A stretch of DNA of 64,000 nucleotides from Bipolaris cookei (lineage: Eukaryota > Ascomycota > Dothideomycetes > Pleosporales > Pleosporaceae). How positions within the stretch are numbered: the first letter of the stretch is position 1; each line of letters opens with the position of its first letter. Position numbers and translations under genes: made by a program. This document shows positions 44,986-55,100 of the stretch, piece after piece. The DNA lies in contig NRSV01000036.1 of the NCBI GenBank assembly GCA_002286855.1, forward strand, positions 124,001-188,000, read 5' to 3'. The notes beneath the pieces are model-generated. The model did not search any database and was not told the DNA's origin. It saw only the letters and a program-made list of their open reading frames with translations.

Positions 44986-46091
44986 ATGTCTCTCGGAAGG
45001 AAGGTTACCCTCAACACTGGCGCTACCATCCCGTGAGTACCTCAATAGCACACTACATACATATGATGACATTTACTGACTACCTTTTTGCTCAGGCAAT
45101 TGGGCTTTGGTACGTGGCAAGCCGAGCCTGGTCAGGTTGGCGCTGCCGTTCTTGAGGCCCTCAAGGTTGGCTACCGTCATCTGGATCTTGCCAAGGTCTA
45201 TGGCAACCAAAAGGAGATTGCGGAAGCCCTTAAGAAGGCTTTTGGTGGCGAGGTCCCTGGCCTCAAGCGCGAGGACGTTTTCATCACATCGAAGCTCTGG
45301 AACTCTCAGCACCGTCCCCAGGATGTACCGGCAGCTCTCGACGACTGCCTGGCTGAGCTCGGCCTTGACTATCTCGACCTCTACCTTGTCCACTTCCCCG
45401 TTGCCTTTGACGAGCGGTCCGATGTTCACAGCAACCTCTTCCCCTTGGATGGCGAGTATGTAAAGATGCTGGATGAAATCTCAATTGTCGACACATGGAA
45501 GGCCATGACACAGCTGCCTAAGGAGAAGGCCCGCGCGGTCGGTGTCTCCAACCACACCAAGGAGCACCTCCAAGCTTTGATTGACGGCACTGGTGTGACA
45601 CCTGCTGCCAATCAGATTGAGCGCCACCCACGTCTCCTACAACCAGAACTCATCCAGTACTGCAAGGAGAAGAACATTCATGTCACCGAGTACTCGGTAA
45701 GAAATGTTTTCCCTCTAGCTTATCATTCGAACAGCACTGACCCTAGTTCCAGGCATTCGGTAACAACATGCTCGGCGTTCCTCTTCTCGTTCAGCACGAT
45801 ACCATCAAGGAAGTTGCCAGCCGAATTGGCGCTACCCCGGCACAAGTTATCCTCGCCTGGGCTCAAGTGGGCGGCCACTCTGTCATTCCCAAGTCGGTTA
45901 CTGCCTCGCGCATCCAAGAGAACTTCAAGGAGGTTGAGCTGTCCGAGGAGGATTTCCAGAAAGTCGAGGAGATTGGAAAGAAGGAGCGAAGAAGATTTAA
46001 CATTCCTTACATTGCCAACAAGCCCAGGTGGCCTGTCAACATCTTCGACGAGCCTGAAGAGAAGGAGGCGCCTCACAAGGTCATTGTCTAG
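44986..46091 (+). CDS. Aldo-keto reductase (xylose/glyceraldehyde reductase type)
   Basis: Exons are 44986-45032, 45096-45696 and 45753-46091, giving 328 residues. The introns are 63 and 56 bp with GTGAGT and GTAAGA donors. The N-terminal beta hairpin (MSLGRKVTLNTGATIPQLGFGTW) is typical of AKR proteins. Catalytic positions are visible: Tyr in LAKVYGNQ, Lys in ITSKLW and His in LYLVHFPV. VGVSNHTKEHL and NQIERHP follow, then the NADPH-binding region IPKSVTASRIQENF. The family reduces aldehydes and ketoses with NADPH in the cytosol; the substrate could be xylose, glyceraldehyde or another carbonyl. The length is normal (about 320), and no lesion is seen. Confidence 0.92.
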
Positions 46092-46846
46092 ATGTCTGGG
46101 TATGAGAAACAAAAATAGGGAGATTCTCTGATGATGAAAATATACAAAGATTGAGTATATGAAGTAATTTTATCTCATGCGTCAGTTGGCCCTATACGTG
46201 TTCGTCTGCCAAGCTACCAGTAAGTTTCCAAGACGCTCAAGGTTTCTGTAACTCATTTCTGATATGATGACCAAGATTGGAGATTGCCCTAGTATTTGCA
46301 AATATTCCTTGTGCGTGAAGGGTGATATCGCATAGCACCAAGCTGAAGGTGTAACTAACGACGTTAAGCCCATCGTAGCGTATGTGCTATCGTCACGCAT
46401 AATTGCGTCGACGCCATGTCTCGCAGGACCGCTTTGATTCATTACCTAAGTTACTTGAAGTGGTATGCATACATTTTGAATGAGTAAGGTGCACGTGTTC
46501 TTACAGCGTACCTTGGGGTGGCTTCACCTTGGCGCCTCTTAAATGATCTCATACTACCCTTGGTGAGTGCACCTTCCTGTCAGTGCAAACGCACCAATGA
46601 GGCAAGTAACGTTACGTTTGTATTGTAATTTCCCTGTCCTCATGCTTGGCGGGCGTGTGAGCCCTGATTGCATGTGATTGATTCCGCTTCACCTCCACCT
46701 TGCGTAGACAAAGACTTTTGGGACCAAGACTGCTTCCGATCTCCTTTCACTCGCGCTTATATCTCTATTTGGATAGACGTTAGTTCATCTGCGTATTGCT
46801 CCCACGAATCCGCCACACAACCAAATTCTACCACTCAATTACTGCC
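46092..46846. other. Intergenic
   Basis: 755 bp with no supported gene. The leader of the RRM gene is C/A-rich. Confidence 0.4.
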
Positions 46847-47749
46847 ATGACTTTACTCCCTGGCACCAGAGCGTCAAATAAACGCCTCATCTTTGCTAAG
46901 AACATCCCGAGCTACGTCGCTGATGAGCAGGTTGCCGATTTGTTCTCCCCATACCGTCCAATCAGCTACAAGAACATCTACAAAGGAAGCAGTATCACAA
47001 CAATCGTCGTCGGCTTCCGGACCACGAGCGACGCAGTGCGTGCCCAACGTGAGACAGATGGGAAGTGTCTAGGCAGCGCCATCATCAAGGTGGAAATGTA
47101 TGAGCAGCGGCGTTCAATCCGCTATATCAAAGATCACGGATACAGCAACATACTATTGGATGCTGAGGAGGAAGACGAAGCTGAGCAGCCTGACGAGGAA
47201 GTTCCGCCAAAGGAAGTCACCGCACACTTCTCGCCTTTGTACCCAGCTCCAGTCAAACTGCCTAGTACAGCTGCACAGGGTACCACATGGGCGCGAATCG
47301 CGAGCAACCAACGTACCCAAGGAGTCACTAATGCACCTGCCATCACCAAAGCAGACTCGGCGCATAGTCCCGCTTCTACGCCCATCGCAACGCCACAGAT
47401 ATCTATCGCTATCCCCGTCGAACCGATCGAGCCTGAAGCACAAGTCACATACTCCTCCTCCCCGGTAGTAACGGTCTCGCCCGGCGACACTACCACAGGC
47501 GCGATATCTGAACCAACTGCTCGTGATGAGCCGTCCAGCGACGGGACCCACGAAACAGAAGTGGAATATCGAATTAGGAGGTGGGGCGAGATTCTAGGAT
47601 GGGCGCAGCACAGTGGCAGCGATAGCACTCAAGAGATGCGGTCTGCACCGGTTGCGCCAGTTGATACAACGGTACGTATTCGGCAAGTCCATTGTCGCGA
47701 CTGTGCTTTTTGCAAGTTGATGGAGAAAATCCACAATGAGCATAAGTAG
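46847..47749 (+). CDS. RRM-domain protein with C-terminal Cys/His cluster
   Basis: Single exon, 300 residues, start MTLLPGTRASNK at 46847. An upstream TTG-led extension is leader. An RNA recognition motif covers about residues 12-85: KRLIFAKNIPSYVADEQVADLF supplies strand 1 (RNP2) and the first helix, and SITTIVVGFRT supplies RNP1. The RNP1 aromatic positions are reduced, so RNA affinity is uncertain. The middle 150 residues are Pro/Thr/Ser-rich and disordered. The last 20 residues contain VHCRDCAFCKLMEKIH, a Cys-x2-Cys-x2-Cys set with His that could bind a metal. I recognise no named orthologue. The role is probably RNA-related, by domain only. Confidence 0.7.
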   Translation: MTLLPGTRASNKRLIFAKNIPSYVADEQVADLFSPYRPISYKNIYKGSSITTIVVGFRTTSDAVRAQRETDGKCLGSAIIKVEMYEQRRSIRYIKDHGYSNILLDAEEEDEAEQPDEEVPPKEVTAHFSPLYPAPVKLPSTAAQGTTWARIASNQRTQGVTNAPAITKADSAHSPASTPIATPQISIAIPVEPIEPEAQVTYSSSPVVTVSPGDTTTGAISEPTARDEPSSDGTHETEVEYRIRRWGEILGWAQHSGSDSTQEMRSAPVAPVDTTVRIRQVHCRDCAFCKLMEKIHNEHK

Positions 47750-48857
47750 TGGGGAAGAGCAAATCTAGGTAGGGCTGGTTGTGAGGCTGGGAGTTCTTAT
47801 GTGAGGTATACATGGTAAGTACAAGAAGGAGGTAATGAATGGAGACGTCTTGCTTAGCAATTTTGTAGCTTGTGAATGATGGCGTTGCAGAGATGGGTGG
47901 GAATAGAAGCGGTGCATTGGTATTTTGAAACAGACATGGTGATTCAGATATGAAAGAGTTAGGCATCAGCGGTGAGAGATAATGAAGATCAAGTTCTGGA
48001 GCCGGGCTGCGACCTGAGGAGGCCGCCTAAGGTTAAAAGAGCGTGTTCCAGATGCGTCACGGATACATAGCTGCTCACACGGGTCATGTGGTGATAATGT
48101 GTATCGAAATTCAGATGTTCGACCAATGCACTTGGCAAACCAAAGGCTTCACCAGATAGTGTCCAATCCGGGGCGTGATGAAAGAATCATTACTTAGGGC
48201 GCTCCAGTAAAATCACTGCCCTCAGTTAGCCCTTCCATCAACGCATCATGGCCAAACAGAAACGACTGGCTCGCACATTTTCGCTAACTGCCGCGCGAGC
48301 CCTCAACACCCTCAACTAAAATTCCAGATCCAGCATTGACGCGTACTTGGGACACAAAAAGACGGACTCTTCAGCCGTACCCGCACATCAGATTGCGAAA
48401 CCCCATTTATACCAGCCAATCAGCCATCTTGTTTCCCTACCGTTTCGAATAGTCTGCTACCCCCCACCGCCCGCATGCCCCCACCACCCCTCCCTCGCCA
48501 CCCCAATCAATTAATTCGAATGAGTGGTAGATAAGCATGCTTCTCCCCCAAAGAAAATGAAACAAACTGAAAAGCCCAGAAGGGAAAACAAAGAAACCCT
48601 GCATAGAGCTCTTTTGATTTTTTTGTATATTCCTGCAGCTGCGTTACATATACGTCTACTACATACATACATACATACAATCTTCATCTCTCAGAACTAC
48701 CGTTCGTCGCGCACCGCCGCACCCGCACCCGCACCCGAACCAATCTTTACCTACTTCCCCACCCCGCGCAAAGACCACAATAACACAACACAATACACAA
48801 CACACAACGCATACATACATACACGCCTATACATATCCCCTAGGAACCAAACCAATC
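47750..48857. other. Intergenic with ATAC microsatellite
   Basis: 1108 bp. From about 48400 the plus strand is very C-rich and G-poor, apparently the long leader of the small ORF that follows. ATAC repeats occur at 48659-48678 and again at 48811-48822. No gene is supported. Confidence 0.45.
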
Positions 48858-49214
48858 ATGCCCCGCTTCTTCAAACGCATCTTTCCAGAGCACCTCTTCC
48901 GCCGCGACACCCCCACAGATGTAAGCCAACTCCAGCGCTCGCGCCGCGTCCTCGTACGGCCTTCTACAAATGCGCTTTACGAGTCTGCAGCTTCGAACTG
49001 GAGATTAGGCGTTTTTTACGAGGTAGATGGTGAGAGGGGCCACGAGGAGCGGCGTGCGTTGAGGGATGAGGCGAGTGTGGCTGAGAGCGAGGCCGTTGGT
49101 GCGCAAGAGGCGCTGGGGAGCGGGTTTGGCGGGATGCCGTCTGAGCAGTTGCCTGGGCGCAAGCCGAGTCGTACGAGGAGGAGGTTGAGTAAAAGGCATA
49201 GGATGCCTGTTTGA
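48858..49214 (+). CDS. Small basic protein, 118 residues, unrecognised
   Basis: The ORF starts at ATG 48858 (MPRFFKRIFPEHLFRRD) after a C/A-rich leader and ends with an Arg/Lys-rich tail (RKPSRTRRRLSKRHRMPV). The N-terminal half is basic with aromatic residues, and the middle is acidic Glu/Ala helix. The coding strand changes abruptly from C-rich to G-rich near 49010, as seen in neighbouring genes. No domain is recognised. A frame with this composition could also be chance, so it is called with low confidence. Confidence 0.4.
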   Translation: MPRFFKRIFPEHLFRRDTPTDVSQLQRSRRVLVRPSTNALYESAASNWRLGVFYEVDGERGHEERRALRDEASVAESEAVGAQEALGSGFGGMPSEQLPGRKPSRTRRRLSKRHRMPV

Positions 49215-50312
49215 AAGAGGGGGGGAGTCTATGAAGGTATGTATGTGTATGGGGTTGGGGCAGGGAGGATGTGCTGACGGGTTGATGTAGGTGGTGTTTG
49301 TGAGATTGAAAGGCCATATTGGCGTCACGTTGGGTGCTGAGGGGGAGTATGGCGCTTTGGGATTTTCACTCAATGAAATGCGCTGTAGAGAGTAACCAGT
49401 GGAACAGCTGGTCCCTCGCAGCGCCGTGTTCGAGGGCGCAAGACGCATGCTGAGGTGCAAGAAGCGCGGGGTCACCGTGGCCATGGCGATCACGGGATCG
49501 ACGCTCGCCTCGATGGAGTGTTGCGATATATCCGCGCTGAGTTCGCAACAACATCTCTTCTGGGAAGAAGCGGAAGATGGCGGAAATTGGGGCGCGTTGT
49601 AGGTTTTCGCCCCTCTCACTTGTGTTGCGCTGATCAGCTGGGGTGAGTGGTTAATGTAGATAGATACAATGCTCGTACGAGGACATCCCGTGTAGCTAGG
49701 GTATGAAGATAGAACGTTGTGAGGTTGTGTTTTCTTTTTATGCACCTAAGCTGGTTAGCTTACATGTGGGACTCGTGAATAGACGTTGTGTGAATCGCTC
49801 ATCGTTGGATTTGGACATTGTGCAAGTTACGAAAGCTTTTGACAGCTTGGTTAATGTATTAGACATCTGTTCTTGTTTTCGGTAGAAAGTATGAATGCAA
49901 GTATACTTGGGTAGGAGAAATTGGATCTGATGTCCGGCCAAGCTTGCCAACATCATCGGTGAAGACGTTGAGTGTCGGATGTTGATCTGAGCTAGTGGGA
50001 TAAATACATCTGAATACGATATTCCATAGTGTGCTCATGCTCAATGTACCATTTATTCCAGGCTACTACTATTTGCACTTAATATATGATTCAGAACCAT
50101 GTGTACTCATGGTATCATAATGGTTTAATTCGTTTTTCCGTGTATTCCATTCTACTAGTATCGATTATCCTGTCTGGGCAACTCGAAGCCGCAACAGGTA
50201 ATACAAGCTCAGTATGTGGCTCTTTACTTCCAAGTCCTAGGGTTCTGACATAGCGATATTTTATTGTAGATTTTTGTCGCGTTCATTGGGCTTAGCAGTG
50301 ATGTCTTGAAAG
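49215..50312. other. Intergenic
   Basis: 1098 bp. No supported ORF. The last 250 bp become AT-rich on approach to the transposon, and a TA at 50313-50314 flanks it. Confidence 0.4.
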
Positions 50313-50314
50313 TA

Positions 50315-50341
50315 ACGTGACTGCATAGTGAACGCGCCACC
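50315..50341 (+). repeat. Left TIR of Fot1-like element 2
   Basis: Pairs with the reverse complement of 52128-52154 at 21 of 27 positions; the six differences are G/A or T/C. Confidence 0.9.
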
Positions 50342-50380
50342 CTAAAAAGCTATCAAAAGCCTACAACTTCAAGCCTCAAT

Positions 50381-52031
50381 GTCTCAACCATCCAACCTCG
50401 AACTGCTTCCTAAGGAGGAAAGAATTAATCTAGCCCTTCAAGCAACTAAGAAGCCTTAAGAACTAAGCGTACGACGCGCTGCTATAGTATAGAGTGTCCC
50501 GAGGGCCAATTGACCGCCGATGCGCTGGGACGAAGTCAACACGCAATACCTACTCCAAATCAACCAGTCTCCAGAAGACTGAACAGATTGTGCTTAAATA
50601 CTATATCAAGAAACTTGACACGCAAGGGTTTGCTTCAACGCTTCGTTGTGTTGAAGATATGGCCAATCAACTGCGCGCTGCGCGTGAGGCAGAGCCTGTT
50701 GGCCCACGAAAGGCATCAAACTTCGTCAAACGCGAACCTGAGCTCAAGTCGCGAATGGCTCGGCAGTTCGATCGCCAAAGAGTCCTATGCAGTAACCCAG
50801 ATGTTATTGGGCCTTGGTTCGACCTTGTACGTAATGTCAAGGCCAGGTACAGTATTCAGGACGAAGATACCTACAACTTTGATGAGACTAGCTTTACTAT
50901 GAGCGTCGGAAACTGCGTGAAAGTAGTAACTGTATTAGAGAGGCATAACAGGCCCATTGGAGTGCAACAGGGAGACCGCAAGTGGGGGACTCTGATCGTT
51001 GCAATCAACGTGATGGGCTGGGCGATTGCGCCCTACCTTATATTCAAAGCAAAGAACCACGACACGTCCTGGTATCCTGATTCAAAGCCTCAATGGCGCA
51101 TTGGGGTTAGTGAAAACGGCTGGGCTACAAACAAGGTTGGTATAGCTTGGCTATAGCACTATGTTGAGCAAATAAAGAGGTGGAGGGTAGGTAGCCACGT
51201 GCTGCTCATAATTGATGGCCACAAGAGCCACAAGTCGCTTGACTTCCAGGATCTTTGTGAGGAGAACAAGACCATTACCCTCTGTATGCCGCCACACTCA
51301 TCCCACATCTTGCAGCCACTTGATGTGGGGTGTTTTGCCCCTTTGAAGCGAGAGTATGGCAAAGGGATCAGAGCTTTGGCAACAGACCATATTGGCCGAA
51401 TTATAAGAAAGCATTCATCGCGTCGTTTGAAAAGATTTTTGAGACAGCTTTCTCAAAGGCTAATATCATTTCAAGCTTTCGAGCAACTGGGTTAGTGCCT
51501 AACGACCCGTCGGTGGTGCTATCGAAGCTTGATGTTACGCATCGCACGCCAACACCGCCTCTACCAGGGGTGACACAATGGAACCCCAAAACACCCACCA
51601 ACGCTGCTGAAGTAGAGGCTCAATCTACGCTGCTTCAAGATCGTATCCAAAAACATCAAAGTTCTTCACCTTCTACTATATTTAGTATACTTAATCAGCT
51701 TAGAAAAAGCACTAAGATAATACTACATTCGCAGACGTTGCTAGCAGCCCGAGTGCTGCAGCTTGAAACGTTAAACAAGGCTGCTTTTGAGCGTAAATCG
51801 CGGAAGCGGAAGCGGAAGCGGAAGCAGATCCAAGACGGCGAGGACTTTTCGGAGGAACAGAAAGAGGAACTGACGGCCGAACTAGACGTTAGGGCGCAGG
51901 TATAGGGGGAAACGCGTGAAGGTATGGCCCGAACAGGCCCAGGCGAGCAGCGCAAAAGGCACTGTAAGTGCTGCGGCGAGATAGGATACAACTCACGCAC
52001 ATGTAAAAAAAGACGTAACAAATGCTTTTGA
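50381..52031 (+). pseudogene. Fot1-like transposase, stops and frameshifts
   Basis: The frame begins MSQPSNLELLPKEERINLALQ at 50381 and is broken by TAA and TAG within the HTH (SVRRAAIV). It then shifts by one base before about 50494. A long open segment to 51153 holds FVKREPELKSRMARQF and the DDE start YNFDETSF. TAG at 51154 replaces a Gln or similar codon, after which LLIIDGHKSHKSL and MPPHSSHILQPLDVGCF are intact. A second one-base shift near 51405 leads to FEKIFETAFSKANIISSFRATGLVP. A basic linker (KRKRKRKQ) and a TAG at 51903 precede the zinc-knuckle-like CKCCGEIGYNSRTC and the stop at 52029. The transposase cannot be made intact. It is about 60% similar by eye in the DDE core to element 1, so it is not a recent duplicate. 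Confidence 0.9.
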
Positions 52032-52127
52032 TTAATACTGTATACTATAGGCTATGATATATTTAAGTGGTGATGAGGTATTATGTATAGAAGGCTTGAT
52101 GGCTTGTCAGGGTGGCGCGCTCGCTTA

Positions 52128-52154
52128 GGTGGCGCGCTCGTTACGCGGTTACGT
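52128..52154 (-). repeat. Right TIR of Fot1-like element 2
   Basis: Inverted partner of 50315-50341. Confidence 0.9.
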
Positions 52155-52156
52155 TA

Positions 52157-55100
52157 CCGTTGCATTACTAGTATCACTTGTCAGTAATCGGCATGAGAGT
52201 GTGATATTTTGACTCTGCTGGATGTTGAGCTTAGTTCAATTTAGCACGACTTCCCTGTATGAGTCGACATCATCATATGCAGATGCCGTAGTGGTGATGC
52301 GCCTGCTCTATGAATTGTTGTTGGATGAGAGCCACTCATCTCTCATTTCCTGATTTACTAGACCAGAAAAGTAGCCTCGAAAGCAATGAAAAATACAGCC
52401 AGCAATCTTGATGTTTTGGCGATCAACAACAGCTCAGTTCGTTGCTAGGACTAATTCGAGGTGTTGTATGCAAGTAAGATATCCAATATGACCAGAAATA
52501 TGACATAAACTCCCAATCTAGTTGATTGGCAGCGGAATGATGCGGAAACGGTTGTTCGCGGCGCAGGTGGGCCAATGGAATCGAGCCCCAGAAATAACAA
52601 CCGGTTGTATGCATATGCATAACTTGTGTATGTCCCTATTTGTTGAGCTGGGGATACCCTTCAACTTCAGTTTGACTTGTCCAAGAGAAATTCAATAATC
52701 ATGGATACATCTGGCAGAAAATTAAAGGGGCTGATTGCGATGATATTTCACGCATCGCGTTCTGTTTTGAGCACTAGACTTTGATCCCGCGCTGACAACA
52801 GTAAGAGCCGCTAGCCGATATCGACAGATGTGAACGACCGATTCCTCAAATCGGGTTTTAGCGCGGAGAGCCAAGCTCAAGGTTTGAGAATGAGAAGCTC
52901 ATATCGGCAGTCGGATCTAAATGTTGTGTTGAGCAAGAGTACACATGTCAGATCTCAAGTGTTGGCCTTACAGCAGTGCTGTTCATACACTTCGAGTATG
53001 GAATTTTCGAAGTCAGTAATCATGATGTTGGGGTCTAGTGTACCCCTCGGGACGGATCATAAATATTCCCTAGACATCGAGTCATGGGTATCGATTCTAT
53101 TAAGCGACCGTGTACTGTTTGACACTTGGCTTTTGCAATGTAAAGAGAACCGAGGCACATGAATCTCCTTCTTGAACTTGACCTGCATCCTTAGTCATCA
53201 GTACCAGTGCAATGATCCGGCAGCCGTGGTTTCTCCTGGTGGATAAGTGCCCTATCACGATGTCTTGGAGCAATGTGTGGATCCGCCAGTTGAATATCGT
53301 AGACCAGAGAAACCCATCAGTCGAACGGAACAATTTTTTAAACAAGACTAGGGACAGTTGCAAGATTGTGATAATTGATCCATTGACGGTGTGTTTGTTT
53401 AGTCACCCATTCGAATATGTATTTCCATTATTTTGTGTCATCCGCTACTGATATATTCATCAAGACCGCTCAGGAAGGGATGTAAACTGGAGGATTCATC
53501 GACGATGATTGCATTCCAGGCAGGATCGGATATTTCAACATACCGCACGAGCTGGGCCGATATAAAGACTTTGGTTTTTGACCTGTCACGCGGTCAATTT
53601 GCGCAGATACCAAGTCCATGCGAGCGTTGGCCGCGGGAGTCTGAGCTTTGCAGCAGCCTGTTATACGACAGTATATACAGCGCCAAAATAAAAACAAAAC
53701 GGCTGGTGCAATTGAAATCCCCGAGACATGGGATGGTAGTTGGGGAAGGCTGGTTCGGATAAGACTGCCAAACGCGGAGGGAAAACCTTACCCAGCGTAC
53801 ATACGTATGTACGTATACTACGCGCACACAATAGAGAGAAAAAATCCCTGATAGGCACATACGCGAGCGATCTTCGTCAGTTTTTCCTGCGCCCATGTTC
53901 TTTGTTCGCAGAGTGGTCGTGGGATCCCTGTACAATGCTCAAATAAAGCACCTTAGCGCTTGAACATATCAGATCTGCTATCGCAACCTGAAGCGGCAGT
54001 TATTCGCGAGATAACGACTGATGCAACCCCCATTGAGAAAGTATATATCACTTGAATGGCATGTATCCTATGTGTAATATCTGCCTGAGCATGCTGGTTG
54101 CCATGAGAGTAGTGTAGGTTCGTCAGGATAACGTCAGTGCTGCTATAAGAGACCTAGTCACGGTTCGCTTGGCCATTGACACAATAACGTTTTAGTAATA
54201 CTAGGATCCACTGAACATTGAAACTTTATTTTCACGCAAAAGATTCTTTTGGCTGGCCCAGTTTTCACCTTTGGTAGCAAAGCAAGTACCATGATCAGCC
54301 GGTCGTATGGCTTCAATGGGGGAACGCCCAGAATACTGCACACAAGACGCGTATACGCGGGATCTTGTTGCCGAAGTGACATTCGCATACGTCTTGTTTG
54401 TATATTAGTAGCATGAATCCGACCAATTGGACATGTTTACTTTGCTACAACATACGATAATAGGCCGCCCTCTTCCCGGCAACCCTCGCCGCTATCTTCC
54501 GACAAACTCACGGCTGGCAATCATTTTTATGATCCAGCAAGGACAGTTATTCTGCGTAAGTGTCATCATGCTTGTGGCCGGTTCTCGGGCTAGAGACGTC
54601 CGCTCTTGTCTCGCTTAAGAATGTTCGACATGCAAGCTAATGACGCACGTAGCTGCGCCCGCGAGTGTCCTAAGTGCGGAGTTTGTTCCGAGCTAATGAC
54701 GCCGTTTTTTGAGTTCTACAAGGCGGAGATTTTTCATCTCTCTTCTGCCTTCCCTTGGTTTCACCTTTGGTACCGTCTTGACCAGGGAAAAGGACTGTCC
54801 CGGAGGCTTGTGGGCGCTTCTCAACACTCCAAGGTTCCGTCTAGCGCTGGGCCGCCATCTCGGCCACTCTGAAGTTGCGGTTCGCGCTGGCCATGTTGTT
54901 GACCTCTGCCGTGTAATAGAACTAGTCCAAGGCTTTGATGTTGCTCTTGTCTCGTCGCTCTCCACTTTGCTGATCTAAGGGTAATACGCTTACCATGCAT
55001 GTGGTATCGGTCCTTCTAACTACTAATACTCGCTCGTCACCGCTCATTCGACTGCTGGACTCTACGACTAACAGGTGTTGCGACCCAATAAATGGGACAT

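Larger units (their letters stand above)
50315..52154 (+). mobile_element. Fot1/pogo-like DNA transposon, second copy, 1.84 kb
   Basis: 27-bp terminal inverted repeats (50315-50341 and 52128-52154) flank one decayed transposase, and TA duplications sit at 50313-50314 and 52155-52156. The ends start ACGT like element 1, but the internal TIR sequence differs, so it is a related, distinct family. All six TIR mismatches are transitions. A direct repeat GGTGGCGCGCTCG also occurs twice at the right end (52111 and 52128). Confidence 0.9.
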
